A stretch of DNA of 36,540 nt from an uncultured Pirellulaceae bacterium (GTDB lineage Bacteria > Planctomycetota > Planctomycetia > Pirellulales > Pirellulaceae), in the NCBI GenBank assembly GCA_938036435.1, contig CALHPU010000070.1, forward strand, positions 1 through 36,540, in the 5' to 3' direction. A program made the position numbers and the translations under genes. Below are positions 34,924-36,540 of the stretch, piece after piece. How positions within the stretch are numbered: the first letter of the stretch is position 1; every line of letters begins with the position of its first letter. The notes beneath the pieces were generated by a model that ran no database searches, had not been told where the DNA came from, and was given only the letters and a program-made list of their open reading frames with translations.

Positions 34924-35895
34924 ATGCGAATCTTTGTAACAGGTGCCACTGGATTCCTCGGCAATAACCTTGTTCGAATGCTTCTCGAGCAAGGTCATCA
35001 AATCACTGCTGCCAAACGCATGACGTCCGATCTTAAATCTTTGGACGGCTTAGATATTGATGCTATCGATGTGGATTTGAATGACTCCTCGGACGTCAGC
35101 CTTCATCTAAAAGAAGCCGATCTGGTGATTCATTCAGCGGCCATGATTCAGCTGGGTTGGTCGAAGCTGGAGGCCAGTCGCAAAATCAATGTCGACGCGA
35201 CTCGCACGCTCGCTCAGGCTGCTCGCCGAAAAGGAATTCGGATGATTTATGTCAGCACCGTCGACACGCTGACGGCATGCGTCGATCAACCCGTTACTGA
35301 AACGCAGACCGAGCCTCCCAAACCAGCGTGTTCGTACGTGGTTTCCAAACGCGAGGCCGAAGAAGCTTTCACCTCCGAGGTGGCCCAAGGGCTCTACGGA
35401 GTGACCGTGCTGCCCGGTTTTATGGTAGGGCCGTGGGATTGGCGACCATCGTCGGGTGAAATGATGATGGCCATTCATAAAAACTGGGTGCCGTTTGCTC
35501 CAGCGGGCGGTTGTAGCGTCGCCGATGTGCGTGACGTCGCGGCCGGAATCATATCAGCGATGGACCATGCTGGAGCAGGACAGAAGTACATTTTGGGCGG
35601 CGAAAATCTGACGTACCTCGACCTTTGGCAGCGCATGGCAACGGTCATGCAGCGGCCAAAGCCAAAATTTCAGTTACCGGATTGGCTGGCGGAAACTGCG
35701 GGGCGTTTTGGCGACCTAGCATCGAAGTTCTTGAAAGAAGAAACACAGGTTAACACTGGCGCGACGCGCATGGGACAAGTGCGGCATTGGGTCGATTCCT
35801 CCAAGGCCAAAAAGGAACTCGGCTACCAAACTCAATCGATCGACACGGCGCTAGAAGATGCTTGGAAGTGGTTCCAAGCGTACGATTATGTTTAG
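34924..35895 (+). CDS. NAD-dependent epimerase/dehydratase, dihydroflavonol reductase-like
   Basis: The 323-aa extended short-chain dehydrogenase has the NAD(P) motif GATGFLG at 7-13, HSAAM, STVD at 111-114, and the catalytic YVVSK (Tyr138, Lys142). The order and the C-terminal region KKELGYQTQSIDTALEDAWKWF match the dihydroflavonol-4-reductase-like group that includes HpnA. The substrate may be a nucleotide sugar or a hydroxy-ketone; no context fixes it. ATG 34924, with GGGAA seven bases upstream, is preferred over ATG 34831 because it puts the Rossmann strand at the N-terminus. It is convergent with the sigma factor gene. Confidence 0.88.
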   Translation: MRIFVTGATGFLGNNLVRMLLEQGHQITAAKRMTSDLKSLDGLDIDAIDVDLNDSSDVSLHLKEADLVIHSAAMIQLGWSKLEASRKINVDATRTLAQAARRKGIRMIYVSTVDTLTACVDQPVTETQTEPPKPACSYVVSKREAEEAFTSEVAQGLYGVTVLPGFMVGPWDWRPSSGEMMMAIHKNWVPFAPAGGCSVADVRDVAAGIISAMDHAGAGQKYILGGENLTYLDLWQRMATVMQRPKPKFQLPDWLAETAGRFGDLASKFLKEETQVNTGATRMGQVRHWVDSSKAKKELGYQTQSIDTALEDAWKWFQAYDYV

Positions 35896-35902
35896 AAGTT
35901 CA

Positions 35903-35982
35903 AAGTTTACAGGGTACAAGTTAACAGGGTACAGGTAGTGCCCGCCACCAACTGTAAACTGTACCCTGCAAACTGTTAACTT
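35903..35982. repeat. Composite direct and inverted repeat between convergent genes
   Basis: Two tandem 16-base units (AAGTTTACAGGGTACA, then AGTTAACAGGGTACAG) at 35903-35934 are followed after 17 bases by inverted matter at 35952-35982. AAGTTAACAG (35918-35927) is the exact reverse complement of CTGTTAACTT (35973-35982), and CTGTACCCT (35959-35967) of AGGGTACAG (35926-35934). It starts 8 bases past the epimerase stop. Confidence 0.8.
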
Positions 35983-36022
35983 AAAAGAAATCCCCCACGC
36001 AAGTCTAAGACTCGCATGGGGG
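35983..36022 (-). terminator. Rho-independent terminator of the sigma factor gene
   Basis: On the minus strand CCCCCATGCGAGTC pairs with GACTTGCGTGGGGG (14 bp, two G-U) around a 3-base loop, followed by ATTTCTTTT. It lies about 30 bases past the stop at 36052. Confidence 0.9.
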
Positions 36023-36051
36023 GCAAACACCTTTCGATTTTCAAGTGGCCA

Positions 36052-36540
36052 TTAAGCCACCGCCAGTTCGCTGACCTCTTTGGCCAGACGCTTACGGGCG
36101 ACGTGCAGACGACGCTTGATGGTTCCCAGAGGAGCATCGAACTCGTCGCTCATCTCGATCAGGCTCTGACCGTTGACGTAAAACGCCACCAGCGTGTCCC
36201 GGTCCATCGCACCCAGACGCTTCAGACCAGCTTGAACCTGATCCTTACGCTCGACGGTCAGTGCATCGTCCAGCGGAGAACCGGCCTCGGCCACAGTCGC
36301 CTCCAGCACTTCTGGCTCGACGGAGACCACTGGCTTCTTGCGAACGGCGCGGTTAATCGCCATGCGAACCGTGATCTGCCGCAACCAGCCAATGAAGGCC
36401 TCAGGTGTGCGCAGTTGATCGATCTTTAGCATCGCCTGAACGAAAACGTCCTGAGACAATTCCTGAGCATCGGCCACGCTACGCAATCGTCGGTTGGCGA
36501 TCGCCATGATCGTTGGTTGAAAGCGCTCGAACAGTTCGCC
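36052..36540 (-). CDS. Sigma-70 family RNA polymerase sigma factor (ECF type), 5' end outside window
   Basis: The frame continues to the right edge with no stop: the bases past ATG 36507 read GELFERFQPTI in frame, which fits the usual sigma-2 start (LYERFQPRV-like), so ATG 36507 is not the real start. Visible are sigma region 2 (DAQELSQDVFVQAMLKI, then EAFIGWLRQITVRMAINRA) and sigma region 4 (RLGAMDRDTLVAFYVNGQSLIEMSDEFDAPLGTIKRRLHVARKRLAKEV). This directs RNA polymerase to a promoter set; no anti-sigma gene is visible because its neighbours lie outside. A strong terminator follows. Confidence 0.9.
   Translation of the reverse strand, partial: GELFERFQPTIMAIANRRLRSVADAQELSQDVFVQAMLKIDQLRTPEAFIGWLRQITVRMAINRAVRKKPVVSVEPEVLEATVAEAGSPLDDALTVERKDQVQAGLKRLGAMDRDTLVAFYVNGQSLIEMSDEFDAPLGTIKRRLHVARKRLAKEVSELAVA

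Noticed and set aside
1..36540. tRNA or rRNA genes, insertion sequences, prophage genes
   Set aside because: No cloverleaf, rRNA core, transposase or phage motif was seen on either strand, though tRNA detection by eye is limited.

Overview
The window looks like a marine planctomycete of the Pirellulales group. It has GC near one half, a PEP-CTERM protein with a spondin-type domain, tetrahydromethanopterin-type C1 genes in an otherwise bacterial set, lpxD, many secreted lineage-specific proteins of unknown role, and short REP-like palindromes between genes. The placement rests on gene content only. No tRNA, rRNA, CRISPR array, transposase or phage gene was seen.

Layout. 1-2.6 kb: two divergent, exported zinc-protease-like genes (an MA-type gluzincin and an archaemetzincin-like protein). 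2.6-5.8 kb: housekeeping genes on the minus strand (map, dihydrolipoyl dehydrogenase, rpsD with a strong terminator). 6.3-7.2 kb: a spondin-domain PEP-CTERM protein. 7.5-10.9 kb: ychF, htpX and a SRPBCC protein, all minus. 11.2-13.5 kb: a membrane acyltransferase and a CelD-like acetyltransferase on the plus strand. 13.5-23.4 kb: a long minus-strand series. Read in the direction of transcription it is a glycosyltransferase-like protein with a coiled-coil tail, a sulfotransferase-like protein, a GT4 glycosyltransferase, a sugar isomerase/epimerase, an unknown 369-aa protein, a class III aminotransferase and an MMPL/RND transporter. 23.8-25.7 kb: two exported proteins of unknown function on the plus strand, each followed by an intrinsic terminator. 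25.8-29.2 kb: speA and lpxD, divergent. 29.3-34.8 kb: minus-strand dusB, mch, a RimK-like ATP-grasp ligase, class II DAHP synthase and rnc. 34.9-36.5 kb: an NAD-dependent epimerase and a sigma factor cut by the right edge.

How the genes may work together. The 18.6-23.4 kb block, perhaps with the acyltransferase pair and the transporter, reads as cell-surface glycan synthesis and decoration. The mch/ATP-grasp pair, overlapping by 4 bases, points to H4MPT-linked formaldehyde/formate metabolism. No single large novel system is obvious. The most interesting items are the exported archaemetzincin beside a second exported metalloprotease, the mch-ligase pair, the glycan block with unusual members, and a dispersed REP-like element found just past the stop codons of three minus-strand genes.
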